The notes under the pieces: generated by a model
What the model was told of the DNA's origin: nothing
Database searches by the model: none
The model's input: only the letters and a program-made list of their open reading frames with translations
IMG/VR virus record: IMGVR_UViG_3300030107_001040
Span: 1-64,000 of that record
Reading direction: 5' to 3' (one strand)
From: a virus
Length of the DNA stretch: 64,000 bases
Part shown: in pieces, positions 14,737 through 23,117 of the stretch
How positions within the stretch are numbered: position 1 is the first letter of the stretch
How the letters are laid out: each line of letters opens with the position of its first letter
Translations under genes and position numbers: made by a program

Positions 14737-15110
14737 ATATTCTATTGCCACTATTGTTTATGGCATTCATGGTAGCGATAGCAGGTGCTGCTTTTGCTCT
14801 GATGTTTAAGAATATTAGTGACATATCTAAGATGCGTATGGATCCTATCAGGAGACCAAGATTTAAGCATCCAGAACTACAAGAAGTAGAAGATGGAGAT
14901 GAATTATTAGTGGTGAAGTTTAAACCAGAAATTGAAGAGGCAGGAACAGTTGACCTACACTTCACCCCAGACGAAGAGTTTAATGATAAAGTAAAACGTT
15001 CAGATAATTATTTACAGCAGTCATTACAAAGTCGTATAGAAGAGATCAATGATCCATGGTACGAAGATGATGACGATGATGGAGATGTTCCAGCAGTAGT
15101 AAGAAGATGA
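14733..15110 (+). CDS. Membrane protein with acidic C-terminal domain (125 aa)
   Basis: N-terminal transmembrane helix (about 2-26), basic turn (MRMDPIRRPRFKHP), then an acidic soluble part ending in an Asp-rich stretch. Similar proteins are common in cyanomyoviruses near gp32; unknown role. Confidence 0.7.
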   Translation: MNILLPLLFMAFMVAIAGAAFALMFKNISDISKMRMDPIRRPRFKHPELQEVEDGDELLVVKFKPEIEEAGTVDLHFTPDEEFNDKVKRSDNYLQQSLQSRIEEINDPWYEDDDDDGDVPAVVRR

Positions 15111-15289
15111 TTACTAAAGTAGAATTGTTACACCATAGACTTCAGGCAGTCTTAAGAGAACATACATTCTCTGGTGAGAATGCCCTTGAATATCTTGGTG
15201 AAGATGAACGTGGTCACAAATATAATATTGGTGGCAACGAGGTTTATGTTGATCAGATTGAAGAATTTGAAGCAGGTGAAGATCAATGA
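15107..15289 (+). CDS. Small acidic hypothetical protein (60 aa)
   Basis: ATGA overlaps on both sides. HHRLQAVLREHTF near the N-terminus, acidic C-terminal end (QIEEFEAGEDQ). Not recognised. Confidence 0.65.
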   Translation: MITKVELLHHRLQAVLREHTFSGENALEYLGEDERGHKYNIGGNEVYVDQIEEFEAGEDQ

Positions 15290-15567
15290 TTTTTCTAATT
15301 TCAATTATGTCATTCGCAAACTTTGTATTCTATCCAATGGTGATAGGTGCAATCATTGCAGTGATTATAGAACAGATCTTCAGAGCTACAGGTGATGAAG
15401 ATAATCCTAAAGCAGTCAGAAATGTGTTAGTATCTATGGGTATCAGAAAATATCTGATCAGACAAGCATGGATATTTAATATCATATGGTTTGTCTGTTA
15501 TGCTATACTACTATTTGTAGTAAGACCAGGGCAACAAGCAATGCCCGATATGATTTGGCAAGGATGA
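15286..15567 (+). CDS. Membrane protein (93 aa)
   Basis: Two hydrophobic segments (about 1-28 and 62-82) separated by a soluble loop (RATGDEDNPKAVRN). ATGA overlaps on both sides. Unknown. Confidence 0.65.
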   Translation: MIFLISIMSFANFVFYPMVIGAIIAVIIEQIFRATGDEDNPKAVRNVLVSMGIRKYLIRQAWIFNIIWFVCYAILLFVVRPGQQAMPDMIWQG

Positions 15568-15818
15568 TGACTGAACAACTTGAACTAAATGATTTGAATG
15601 TCAACAACGTACTCAATGAGATCCGTCCTTACATTGAAGCAGATGGAGGTTACCTTGAGTATGTTGCGATAGATTACCTTGACAGTGGTCCAGTGGTAAT
15701 CATAAGAATGCTTGGTGCTTGTGCTGGATGTGCTATGAGTGCTGAGACATTAAAGCTAGGCATAGAACGTCTAGTCAAGGAGAAATTTCCTGAAGTAACA
15801 GGAGTTGTTAATTGCTAA
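15564..15818 (+). CDS. NifU-like iron-sulfur scaffold protein (84 aa)
   Basis: Matches the C-terminal domain of NifU/NfuA: RPYIEADGGY at 21-30 and C53-A-G-C56, the pair that binds a transferable iron-sulfur cluster. It would mature Fe-S proteins in infected cells, for example photosystem I or ferredoxin. I chose the first ATG of ATGATG because it continues the ATGA chain; 15567 is equally possible. Last gene before strand switching. Confidence 0.88.
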   Translation: MMTEQLELNDLNVNNVLNEIRPYIEADGGYLEYVAIDYLDSGPVVIIRMLGACAGCAMSAETLKLGIERLVKEKFPEVTGVVNC

Positions 15819-15825
15819 ACGAAAA

Positions 15826-15875
15826 CCGAACTTTTTTTCCCATATATTCGGAAAAAAAACTCGGCAAATTTTTTC
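15826..15875. repeat. Intergenic hairpin element, copy 1
   Basis: CCGAA (15826-15830) pairs with TTCGG (15847-15851). Then come A-tract, ACTCGGCA and ATTTTTT. It shares its layout and many bases (TTTCCCA, CGG-A7, ACTCGGCA, ATTTTTT) with the element at 19040. It lies between convergent genes (NifU-like and gp53), so a bidirectional terminator is the simplest role. Confidence 0.65.
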
Positions 15876-15888
15876 AACTCTTTAGATT

Positions 15889-16635
15889 TTAAGTAACTGT
15901 TGTAGTAGTAGAGCCAGGTCCGTTATCATAAGAAGTAACGGTTCCTGTTCTTTCTGTAACAGTAACACTTCCACTAACATAGCCAGCAGTAGTTAAGAAT
16001 CTGCTTGCTAGGTTGAGTGGACTTTTTTTGTTTCCGTATAGATCCAGTTCTGAATGAGGTTCATAAGCAACCAACTCTTGAAACTCAGATAGAATAAGTT
16101 CTACTACTGGTGGTTGTGCTAGTCTAATATTTCTTTTCTTCTCATTCAAATAAGTTTCGTGTTCATAATTTGTTACAGGATATACTGAAGAGGTTTCTCC
16201 AAGTGTAGTTCCATCAGGAAGAACAGTTCTCCAAGTTGAATTAACTTCAATACCTTTCTTTAAGAACACTTCACCATTGTATAGTGCTTCTTGTGTTTCG
16301 TAGTGATGAAGACCATCTGGTTCAGGATACTTAGATCTCACAAAATTTTGTAGATCAATTAGATTCTTTGGCCACTCTTCATATACATCAATTATATTAT
16401 TAGTTAATAATACTATCCAATCTAAATATGGATCACCGTAAGCAGTTAGTGCAACTTGAGCTGGAGTTTCATCTTCTGCTAATTCATAGGCTTCCATTAA
16501 AGTTATGTACTGATCTAGATCTGCTCTAGTCTTTGCTCTTCTGAATATATTTTTAACCAAACGATACTTGTAGTCCTCATCATCTTTGATGCCTTCTCCT
16601 ACATATACATTTGGTAGATATGAAAAGTATGCCAT
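15889..16635 (-). CDS. gp53: Baseplate wedge protein gp53
   Basis: 248 aa. The segment AYGDPYLDWIVLLTNNI and the following DVYEEWP match the conserved centre of T4 gp53 (AIYGNPQLYWVLLMCN). The Thr/Ser-rich C-terminus is extra. gp53 joins neighbouring wedges of the baseplate. On the minus strand downstream of gp48 with a one-base TAATG overlap. Confidence 0.88.
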   Translation of the reverse strand: MAYFSYLPNVYVGEGIKDDEDYKYRLVKNIFRRAKTRADLDQYITLMEAYELAEDETPAQVALTAYGDPYLDWIVLLTNNIIDVYEEWPKNLIDLQNFVRSKYPEPDGLHHYETQEALYNGEVFLKKGIEVNSTWRTVLPDGTTLGETSSVYPVTNYEHETYLNEKKRNIRLAQPPVVELILSEFQELVAYEPHSELDLYGNKKSPLNLASRFLTTAGYVSGSVTVTERTGTVTSYDNGPGSTTTTVT

Positions 16636-17687
16636 TAGTAACCAGCCGCAGCGTCCATTTGTGTTAGTAGTCTAGTCTCAGTAAATGTAACAGTTAAAAC
16701 AACTGCAGGGACATCTACTTGTTGACCATTTATATTTTTGAATGATGTGTATTGATTGTCTGGTGTATAGTTAACGTTAATACCTGTGCAAACAGAAGGA
16801 TATATTTTAAAGTGTAAATCTCTTCTCTCACGATCATCAATCTCTGTCAGATGTTCACTGAAGCGAACGAATCTTAGTTGATATCTATCAGGGATTTCAA
16901 AGTAACGATCTGTAGAAGCGTAACTACTGTTCTTACCCCATGAATCTTGTTTAAACCAATCCATTGCAAAGACATCAGTCTTATCTCTTTCTTTGGTTTT
17001 ACCCCAAGCATCATACTTCTTATTTTTGTTGATGAATTTCTTATTAAATTCACCACTTTGTATTCTAGGTAAACTTCCTATCTTTATGTAATCAATTATA
17101 TCTTTAACTTCTTGTGCTTCTCTAGCATTCCTTGCTAAGAATTTAAATGCAAAGTTGTGAGTTCTAAAACTCATACCTTGGAAGATCTGTTCACTGTATG
17201 GGTTGAAGATCTTACCATTTTGTAACGATTGTATAGTATTAATATCTAAGTTACCCTGTAGTCCAACAAACTGGTTGAAACTATTGATCATCTGAAGAAT
17301 CATACCAGTAGAGAATTCTGGTATTGCAGCAGCAGAAGCAGCTTGTAATGTGTCTGCCATTGAACTGAAGTCTTTACCTGCCCCCATCATTCCCATTGCA
17401 GCAAGACCTGATACACCAATGTCTGCTCTTCTATAGGCAGGACTGTATTGTGTAGTAATTTGTGGAGGTATTGCAATGTAGCATCTATCTGGATGAGCAA
17501 TTATATTTGCTTTGTTTCCTGGTAATGCTCTACTGTAAAATGCTTTTGGTGGACCTGAGTCCTCGTATTTAAATCTCTCACGTCTTATACAAATATAGTC
17601 AGTTGCTTCAGTAGGTGCATCAGCTGCTTTACCACCGTGTTGTGATCTCTGTGCAGGAGATCTATATGGGTACTTAAAAATTGACAA
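16635..17687 (-). CDS. gp48: Tail tube cap / baseplate protein gp48
   Basis: About 350 aa from a TTG start at 17687 (reading MSIFKYPYRSP). The frame is open to 17738, but a late box on this strand at 17719-17726 would place the transcript start near 17713, excluding the longer form. Ala/Met/Gly-rich middle with aromatic C-terminal beta part (NVNYTPDNQYTSF). Its place next to gp53 and gp54 and overall pattern fit gp48 of cyanomyoviruses, which with gp54 starts tail tube polymerisation. Confidence 0.75.
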   Translation of the reverse strand: MSIFKYPYRSPAQRSQHGGKAADAPTEATDYICIRRERFKYEDSGPPKAFYSRALPGNKANIIAHPDRCYIAIPPQITTQYSPAYRRADIGVSGLAAMGMMGAGKDFSSMADTLQAASAAAIPEFSTGMILQMINSFNQFVGLQGNLDINTIQSLQNGKIFNPYSEQIFQGMSFRTHNFAFKFLARNAREAQEVKDIIDYIKIGSLPRIQSGEFNKKFINKNKKYDAWGKTKERDKTDVFAMDWFKQDSWGKNSSYASTDRYFEIPDRYQLRFVRFSEHLTEIDDRERRDLHFKIYPSVCTGINVNYTPDNQYTSFKNINGQQVDVPAVVLTVTFTETRLLTQMDAAAGY

Positions 17688-17695
17688 GTTTCTGC

Positions 17696-17702
17696 CTAAA
17701 TA
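17696..17702 (+). promoter_or_regulatory. Late promoter for gp4/gp54 (CTAAATA)
   Basis: Late-like box on the + strand, 21 bases upstream of the gp4 start. It faces the opposite late box at 17719. Confidence 0.5.
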
Positions 17703-17718
17703 TATTGTGACCTCTTTA

Positions 17719-17726
17719 TATTTATG
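17719..17726 (-). promoter_or_regulatory. Late promoter for gp48/gp53 (CATAAATA on minus strand)
   Basis: Plus-strand TATTTATG reads CATAAATA on the minus strand. It includes the gp4 ATG and lies about 31 bases upstream of the gp48 TTG start. Confidence 0.55.
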
Positions 17727-18146
17727 CGTTATAAGCAAGGAAAATATATTCCAAGGCTTCCAAGGAAGTATAAAGGTGATCCTCGTAACATAGTTTACAG
17801 ATCATCATGGGAATATAAGTTCATGCTTTGGTGTGATCAAACCCCGTCAGTCACTGAATGGGGTAGTGAAGAGATTGCTATACCATATATTTCTCCTCTT
17901 GATGGTAAACGACATAGATATTACCCAGATTTCTATGTTAAAGTCGGTAAGAAAAAATATATGGTTGAAGTAAAACCCTCTAGGCAGACTAAAGAACCTA
18001 AAACTCAAAGGAAACATACTAAAAGGTATATTACTGAAGTTGTTACTTGGAGTATTAACAAGGCAAAATGGAAAGCCGCAACAGAGTTTTGTAGAGATTA
18101 TGGATGGGAGTTCATGTTAATTACAGAAAAAGAACTTAAAGTATAA
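17724..18146 (+). CDS. gp4: Head completion nuclease gp4
   Basis: 140 aa. The TnsA/gp4-type nuclease pattern is seen: W29EYKFM, then PDFYVKVGKKKYMVEVKP (PD...ExK). T4 gp4 is a head completion protein with endonuclease fold acting after DNA packaging. One-base overlap with gp54. Confidence 0.88.
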   Translation: MRYKQGKYIPRLPRKYKGDPRNIVYRSSWEYKFMLWCDQTPSVTEWGSEEIAIPYISPLDGKRHRYYPDFYVKVGKKKYMVEVKPSRQTKEPKTQRKHTKRYITEVVTWSINKAKWKAATEFCRDYGWEFMLITEKELKV

Positions 18147-19024
18147 TGTTTGGAAAAGTAGTATCTGGTATTAGTGCCTTTTTACAAGGATGGAATATCC
18201 AAGACATAATAAATGGTGGTGACCTTCCTAATAAAGAAGAAGCAAGAGACTCTTCTTTACAGGAGTTTATTGCTTTCTTTAGGCAGCAGGCTAATGTTCC
18301 GAGTTATACTAACATGTACTCGGTTCACTTCTCAACTCCATCAATGATGGGGAGTCATGCTGACTGGAGTTTTTCAACTGGAGATAATAGATTACTGTTA
18401 GATTACTATGCAGATAGTGTGAACCTTCCTAGTAAACAGATGACTACGGGACAGATTGTTACTCAGGGTGCATCTTATAGGTATCCTACTGGTAGTGCAT
18501 TCAGTCAAATTAATATAGTTTTTAAAATGCCATCTAGTTATAAGACTAGAGCATTATTTGAGAGATGGATGTCATTCATGAGAAATGATGCAGATCAATA
18601 TGTAGATTACTATGACAATATTACTGCACCTACAGTAAGGATATTTAAATGGGAGAGAGGTGGTGGTTCACGTATTACGACATTTGATCCTTTAGCCCAT
18701 CAAGTATTAAAATGTGGAACTGGACAACCATTGTTCAATAACCCTAGACGGAATCGTGTTGTTGCTATGTGGGAATTGAGAAATGTGTTCCCCTTCAACG
18801 TTGGTTCTTCACAGTTAAACAATATGGAATCAAGGTTAACAACTATGTCAGTTGGATTCTACTTTGAACGATATAGATTCTATGTTCCTAGTCAGATTGA
18901 CTGGGCTAGTAAGAACACTGATATACCTGGAGGGTTATTAACTAACCCAAATAGAAGAGATAATAGACCAGAAGCAGCGAAGGATCATAGTAGAAGTAAT
19001 TGGATCACATATAATTATGCTTGA
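18146..19024 (+). CDS. gp54: Tail tube initiator gp54
   Basis: 292 aa. The aromatic, beta-rich body (PTGSAFSQINIVFKMPSSY, FERWMSFMRNDADQYVDYYD) resembles gp54 of T4-like cyanophages, itself related to the tail tube protein. Neighbours gp48, gp53 and gp4 support this. It would cap the baseplate and nucleate the tube. Confidence 0.8.
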   Translation: MFGKVVSGISAFLQGWNIQDIINGGDLPNKEEARDSSLQEFIAFFRQQANVPSYTNMYSVHFSTPSMMGSHADWSFSTGDNRLLLDYYADSVNLPSKQMTTGQIVTQGASYRYPTGSAFSQINIVFKMPSSYKTRALFERWMSFMRNDADQYVDYYDNITAPTVRIFKWERGGGSRITTFDPLAHQVLKCGTGQPLFNNPRRNRVVAMWELRNVFPFNVGSSQLNNMESRLTTMSVGFYFERYRFYVPSQIDWASKNTDIPGGLLTNPNRRDNRPEAAKDHSRSNWITYNYA

Positions 19025-19039
19025 GTCTCATATATAATT

Positions 19040-19087
19040 CGACTTTTGTTTCCCAGAAAGTCGGGAAAAAAACTCGGCATATTTTTT
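19040..19087. repeat. Intergenic hairpin element, copy 2
   Basis: CGACTTT (19040-19046) pairs with AAAGTCG (19057-19063), followed by A-tract, ACTCGGCA and ATTTTTT, parallel to the element at 15826. The stem sequences differ but both pair, which suggests a maintained fold. It follows gp54 and precedes a late promoter. Confidence 0.65.
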
Positions 19088-19104
19088 GACCCTCAAGGTT
19101 TTTG

Positions 19105-19112
19105 AATAAATA
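19105..19112 (+). promoter_or_regulatory. T4-type late promoter (AATAAATA)
   Basis: Seven of eight match, 21 bases upstream of gp26. Confidence 0.55.
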
Positions 19113-19133
19113 ATAGTACTGAATTGACTAACT

Positions 19134-19844
19134 ATGGCATTACCTACGTTAAATACCCCACGCTTCAAAATGAAGCTACCGTCTACAGGACAGGCGATAA
19201 ATTATAGACCTTTTCTTGTAAAAGAAGAAAAAGTGCTTCTTATCGCAACTGAGACGGGTGACCAGAATAGCATTGTAAACGCTATTAAGGATATCATTGC
19301 AGCTTGCACTGATATTAAGAATGTTGATGATTTACCAACTTTTGATATTGAGTTCGTTTTCCTCCAAATCCGAACTAAGTCTGTTGGTGAAAGTGTTGAT
19401 GTTCAAGTCATTTGTCCAGATGATGAAGAAACTCAAGTGGAAGTAAAAATTCCATTAGATGAAATCAAAGTCGTAAAGACTAGGGGTCATAAAACGGAAA
19501 TTAAATTGGATGAGGAAGTTGTTTTAACAATGGGATATCCAAGTTTGGATACTTTCGTTAAAATGAACTTTACTGAAGAAGAATATGGAGCTGATCAAAT
19601 ATTTGAAATGGCAGCTAGTTGCATAAAGCAAATTGCTGATCCTGAGCAAGTATATGACTGCACTGATCTTCCTAAGAGTGAAGTAATTGAATTTATTGAA
19701 GGAATGAGTTCTGCACAGTTCAAGAAGGTTCAAGACTTTTTTGAAACTATGCCAAAACTCTCCCATACAGTTAAGGTTACAAATCCAAATACTGAAAAAG
19801 AGAACGAAATTAAACTGGAAGGTTTAGCGGCTTTTTTCGGTTAG
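19134..19844 (+). CDS. gp26: Baseplate hub assembly protein gp26
   Basis: 236 aa. The N-terminal MALPTLNTPRF and RPFLVKEEKVLLIA, then ICPDD and the EEVVLTMGYPSL region fit the T4 gp26 family of hub proteins. In tailed phages this position before the tape measure is that of the tail assembly chaperone. The last codons contain a T6C slippery run; see the gp51-like frame. Confidence 0.85.
   Translation: MALPTLNTPRFKMKLPSTGQAINYRPFLVKEEKVLLIATETGDQNSIVNAIKDIIAACTDIKNVDDLPTFDIEFVFLQIRTKSVGESVDVQVICPDDEETQVEVKIPLDEIKVVKTRGHKTEIKLDEEVVLTMGYPSLDTFVKMNFTEEEYGADQIFEMAASCIKQIADPEQVYDCTDLPKSEVIEFIEGMSSAQFKKVQDFFETMPKLSHTVKVTNPNTEKENEIKLEGLAAFFG
19832..19838 (+). other. Candidate -1 frameshift site (TTTTTTC)
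   Basis: In the gp26 frame the bases read T TTT TTC, a canonical X-XXY-YYZ heptamer, two codons before the gp26 stop. GGAAGG (19817-19822), Shine-Dalgarno-like, lies 9 bases upstream, as in dnaX-type frameshift sites. A 9-bp hairpin begins 14 bases downstream. Confidence 0.7.
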
Positions 19845-20038
19845 CCCTCCTTCATAATAATCTTCGTAATTATTATGACACTAACTTTGCACTGATACAT
19901 CATCATAAATGGCAAATTGATCATATAGACAATCTCATGCCTTGGGAAAAAGAGATCTATGTGAAAATGTTGGTAGATTTCCTCAAAGAAGAGGAAAATC
20001 GTATGAAGGAGCAACAAGCACAACAAGCAGCTAGTTGA
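19832..20038 (+). CDS. gp51: gp51-like frame, expressed as gp26-gp51 fusion by -1 frameshift
   Basis: Open without a stop from the slippery run to the TGA at 20036. After slippage it adds 66 aa to gp26 (RLALLHNNLRNYYDTNF... to QQAAS), giving about 301 aa. The extension is helical (PWEKEIYVKMLVDFLKEEE) like small gp51-type proteins. It lacks a start codon: the first in-frame ATG is at 19937, inside the conserved-looking part and without a Shine-Dalgarno. Its TGA overlaps the next ATG. Confidence 0.7.
   Translation, partial: FFRLALLHNNLRNYYDTNFALIHHHKWQIDHIDNLMPWEKEIYVKMLVDFLKEEENRMKEQQAQQAAS
19853..19877 (+). other. Hairpin downstream of the frameshift site
   Basis: CATAATAAT (19853-19861), 7-base loop, ATTATTATG (19869-19877): a perfect 9-bp stem inside coding sequence. 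AT-rich, so moderately stable; a possible frameshift stimulator. Confidence 0.6.
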
Positions 20039-23000
20039 TGGCTAAAATAGTACCATATAAATTTGTTAATCCTGGGAGTTCAGGGGTAAAGACTCTTTCC
20101 TCTACTGGTCCTAGGACGTTTTTGCTGGCTACCAATAAAATTGGTAAAACAGTAACTGGTTTGGGTGCTATTGCTAAAGATATACATGCTATATCTCTTG
20201 CCAGAACGAAGAATGATAAGTTGCAGGAGAAGGCGGAGCGTCGCAAATTAAGAAGAGAGCGAGATCAAGCCGCTGAAGATAATATGGAGCGTAGAAACGC
20301 TCTAATGGGTAAAGGGATTAAAACTCCCAAAAAACCTGGAGGTAAACAGAAATCATCTTTAGATAGGATGATGGATAGTCTTCTTGGTGGTTTCATGGGG
20401 ATTTTAAGTACCGCCATGAAGTTTATTGCCATGATTGGTGGTTGGATGGCCACCAAAGAGATAATGGAATGGATGGCAAATCCTGCGAATAAGAAAAAAT
20501 TAGAGATTTTTCTTAAAAGGACGGATTTTGTTATTAGGAAAATTGCAAGTTTTGCATCAGGTAGTGTAACGAAAGTCTTGGATGGATTTTCTGCACTTGT
20601 AGATAAAGATAAAAGTTTTATTGGTAGACTAAAAGGATTTGGGACACTTTTAGTAGGAATAGTTGGATTAGGAGCCCTTTTAAATCCATTTGGAATGATG
20701 GATGCTATTCTGCAGTTGTTGAATTTAGACTTCTACAGAGATAGAGGTAGAGGAAGAGATAGGGGTAAAGGTAAAGGACGATCAACATCTACCCCTAGAG
20801 GTAAAACTCCGAATTGGAAGAAAGTTACCAGAACTAGCAATAATGTTGCTAGAAGGTTTGGTAAAAATGGTAGTAGAGTATACCGAGATGCTCTTAAGCA
20901 AGGATTAAGTGAGTCACAAGCACTTAAGAGAGTAAAGAGATTAGCAAATAAGAAACCAGGCGCATTTAGACCACCACCTAAGACATCAGGTCTAACACCA
21001 GGAACTGCTAAGACAGGGAGGGTTCTTAGCAGAGGACTTCAAAGGGGTATGGGTAGAGGAGCACTTAAGTTCCTAGGTCCAGCAAACTTGAAGTTACTTA
21101 AAGGTGCGTTTAAACAAACCTTTGGTAGAATTCCTATATTTGGAGCGATATTAACAGGTCTATTCTCCATTCTTGCAGGGGATCCTTGGCAAGCGGCACT
21201 ATTTAAAACTGCAGGTGCTGCTATTGGTGGAGCATTAGGTACACTTATCCCACTTCCAGGTATCGGTAGTCTTATCGGTATGATGGGTGGTGAATATGTT
21301 GGTGAACTTTTATATATTGGTTTCTCAGGTGGAGGTTGGAAAAAAGCAGGTAAGAAGTTAAGAGAAGACTTGGTAGGTCTTTTCAACAACTTTACAAAGA
21401 TGCTTGGTTGGATCAAAAATGGTTGGACAAGATTCTATAAGGGTATTCCTAAGTTTAAGATACCTGATTTCCCTAAAGATCCGCCAGGTCTGCTCTCAAA
21501 AGTTTGGGGTGGTAATAAGATCTGGACTGGCTTAAAGGTAATGATGAAAGCCATGATGGGACCAATGGGTTTCATGCTTGGCAAGGAGGTACCTAACCCT
21601 GTTTGGATGCTTAATCTGACAGGAAATACATTCCCCTTATTACATAAATCGTTCTTCCCAACTGCAGGAACTACAGGTCAGGGTCAGGTAGAAGAAGGTC
21701 AAGCCATAAAAGGTGAGAAGTATTCTCCCGAAGATGGTTCAGATGGTGGAGATGCTACTGGAACCACTCAAGGTAAAGGAGAACCAATATACAACAAACG
21801 TGGAAGAATAGTTGGTTATACTGGTGATAAGAATAATACTACTTCTAGTTCTAGTTCTGCATATAAGAGTGATGTAAAATCTCCATTTAAAGGGAAGTCA
21901 GAGAGACAAAAAAATAGGCATGGTACTGGTGCTATAAGAGAAGATCATGCTTCAAAACCAGAATATCAGAACCAGTGGTGGGATTTTCTTGATGTATTTG
22001 AGAATAAGAAAGTTCATTCTCCATCAACACAGGGTTGGGGACCATTAGCACCAGGTGCTGGTGGTGATGCATACGGTGATTTCTTAAATAAACAACAACC
22101 AAAAAAGGATAAGAAAAGAGCATGGTGGGATCCTAGAGGTTGGGGATCTAAAGGTCCAATGGAAGGGAGTAGATCCCGATTTAAAGAAACTGGTGGTAAA
22201 TTATTAAAAGCTTATCCACGTTTGACACGTAAACAGTTCTTCTTAGGTAAAGTTTTTAAAGGTATTAGTAAAGCAGTATCTGGTGTTGTAAAAGGTGTAG
22301 GTAAGGCTGTTAGTGGAATTATGAATTCTCCACTTGGCAGTATTTTAGGTACTGTTGTGCCTATTGTATTCCCTGCTGCTGCACCGTTCATTTATGCAGC
22401 ACAGGGTATTAGTGCCTTATCTCAAGGCAATATTATGGGTGCCATTACTGCAGGTCTTGGAGCTGCATCTGGTTTCTCTACTCATTTTGGTAGTGGTAAA
22501 TTTGCTGCTGGAATGGATAAATTCTTCTCCACTGGAATTGGAGGAGTTGCTAAAGGATTTTTAAATGGTGGTATAGGTGGAGCTCTTGGTGGATTAACTA
22601 AGATGTTACCTGGTAATGTTGGTAACTTCTTAGGTAATGTTGGTGGATTCTTAAGGAATAACCCTGCCATTAGTGGACTTATTGGATCTATTCCTGGTCT
22701 TTCTAATATACCAGGATTGTCTCAAATGTTTGGTTTGGATAGTTTTGGTCCGCAAGGATTCTCTCCTATGGGATTACTTGGTAATATTGCTGATAATATG
22801 GGATTTGGTTCAATATTCCGAACTATTACAGGAATGATGGGTGGAGGAGGTCCAATGGCAATGTTGGGTGGTCTGAGAGAAATGGCTGCTGAACTTGGAG
22901 TTGATCCTGCAGTTCTTGGTGTTACGAGTCAAAATAAACCTACATTTGGTAAACATAGCAGAGGAACCTCTCAAGATTATGCTATGCAAGCAACAATAGA

Positions 23001-23106
23001 GTTTATGCCTGTACCTATGCTATTAGAGAAACTGGTAGCAATTGAACGACCAGTACCTATACCAAAACGTATTCCAGTACCAGTGCCACAACCACAACAA
23101 GCGTAA
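20038..23106 (+). CDS. Tape-measure-like tail protein 1 (1022 aa)
   Basis: Starts in TGATG overlap with the gp51-like frame. Basic, helical N-terminus (ERRKLRRERDQ), hydrophobic Gly/Ala segments (about 100-145, 200-230, 360-440) and a long Gly-rich C-terminus, ending in a Pro-Val-Gln repeat. Position after gp26 and size suggest the tail tape measure (gp29-like). It is paralogous to the next gene. Confidence 0.7.
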   Translation: MAKIVPYKFVNPGSSGVKTLSSTGPRTFLLATNKIGKTVTGLGAIAKDIHAISLARTKNDKLQEKAERRKLRRERDQAAEDNMERRNALMGKGIKTPKKPGGKQKSSLDRMMDSLLGGFMGILSTAMKFIAMIGGWMATKEIMEWMANPANKKKLEIFLKRTDFVIRKIASFASGSVTKVLDGFSALVDKDKSFIGRLKGFGTLLVGIVGLGALLNPFGMMDAILQLLNLDFYRDRGRGRDRGKGKGRSTSTPRGKTPNWKKVTRTSNNVARRFGKNGSRVYRDALKQGLSESQALKRVKRLANKKPGAFRPPPKTSGLTPGTAKTGRVLSRGLQRGMGRGALKFLGPANLKLLKGAFKQTFGRIPIFGAILTGLFSILAGDPWQAALFKTAGAAIGGALGTLIPLPGIGSLIGMMGGEYVGELLYIGFSGGGWKKAGKKLREDLVGLFNNFTKMLGWIKNGWTRFYKGIPKFKIPDFPKDPPGLLSKVWGGNKIWTGLKVMMKAMMGPMGFMLGKEVPNPVWMLNLTGNTFPLLHKSFFPTAGTTGQGQVEEGQAIKGEKYSPEDGSDGGDATGTTQGKGEPIYNKRGRIVGYTGDKNNTTSSSSSAYKSDVKSPFKGKSERQKNRHGTGAIREDHASKPEYQNQWWDFLDVFENKKVHSPSTQGWGPLAPGAGGDAYGDFLNKQQPKKDKKRAWWDPRGWGSKGPMEGSRSRFKETGGKLLKAYPRLTRKQFFLGKVFKGISKAVSGVVKGVGKAVSGIMNSPLGSILGTVVPIVFPAAAPFIYAAQGISALSQGNIMGAITAGLGAASGFSTHFGSGKFAAGMDKFFSTGIGGVAKGFLNGGIGGALGGLTKMLPGNVGNFLGNVGGFLRNNPAISGLIGSIPGLSNIPGLSQMFGLDSFGPQGFSPMGLLGNIADNMGFGSIFRTITGMMGGGGPMAMLGGLREMAAELGVDPAVLGVTSQNKPTFGKHSRGTSQDYAMQATIEFMPVPMLLEKLVAIERPVPIPKRIPVPVPQPQQA

Positions 23107-23112
23107 TAAATA
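23105..23112 (+). promoter_or_regulatory. T4-type late promoter (AATAAATA)
   Basis: Seven of eight match, overlapping the stop of the previous gene, 5 bases before the next ATG; that start may be served mainly by readthrough. Confidence 0.35.
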
Positions 23113-23117
23113 ATTAA

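Noticed and set aside
19937-20038. gp51-like gene starting at ATG 19937
   Set aside because: It would lose half of the conserved-looking helical frame and has no Shine-Dalgarno; frameshift expression explains the open upstream part better.
21039-21416. 125-codon Pro-rich minus-strand frame in the tape-measure gene
   Set aside because: Pro richness is the antisense image of Gly codons; a shadow.
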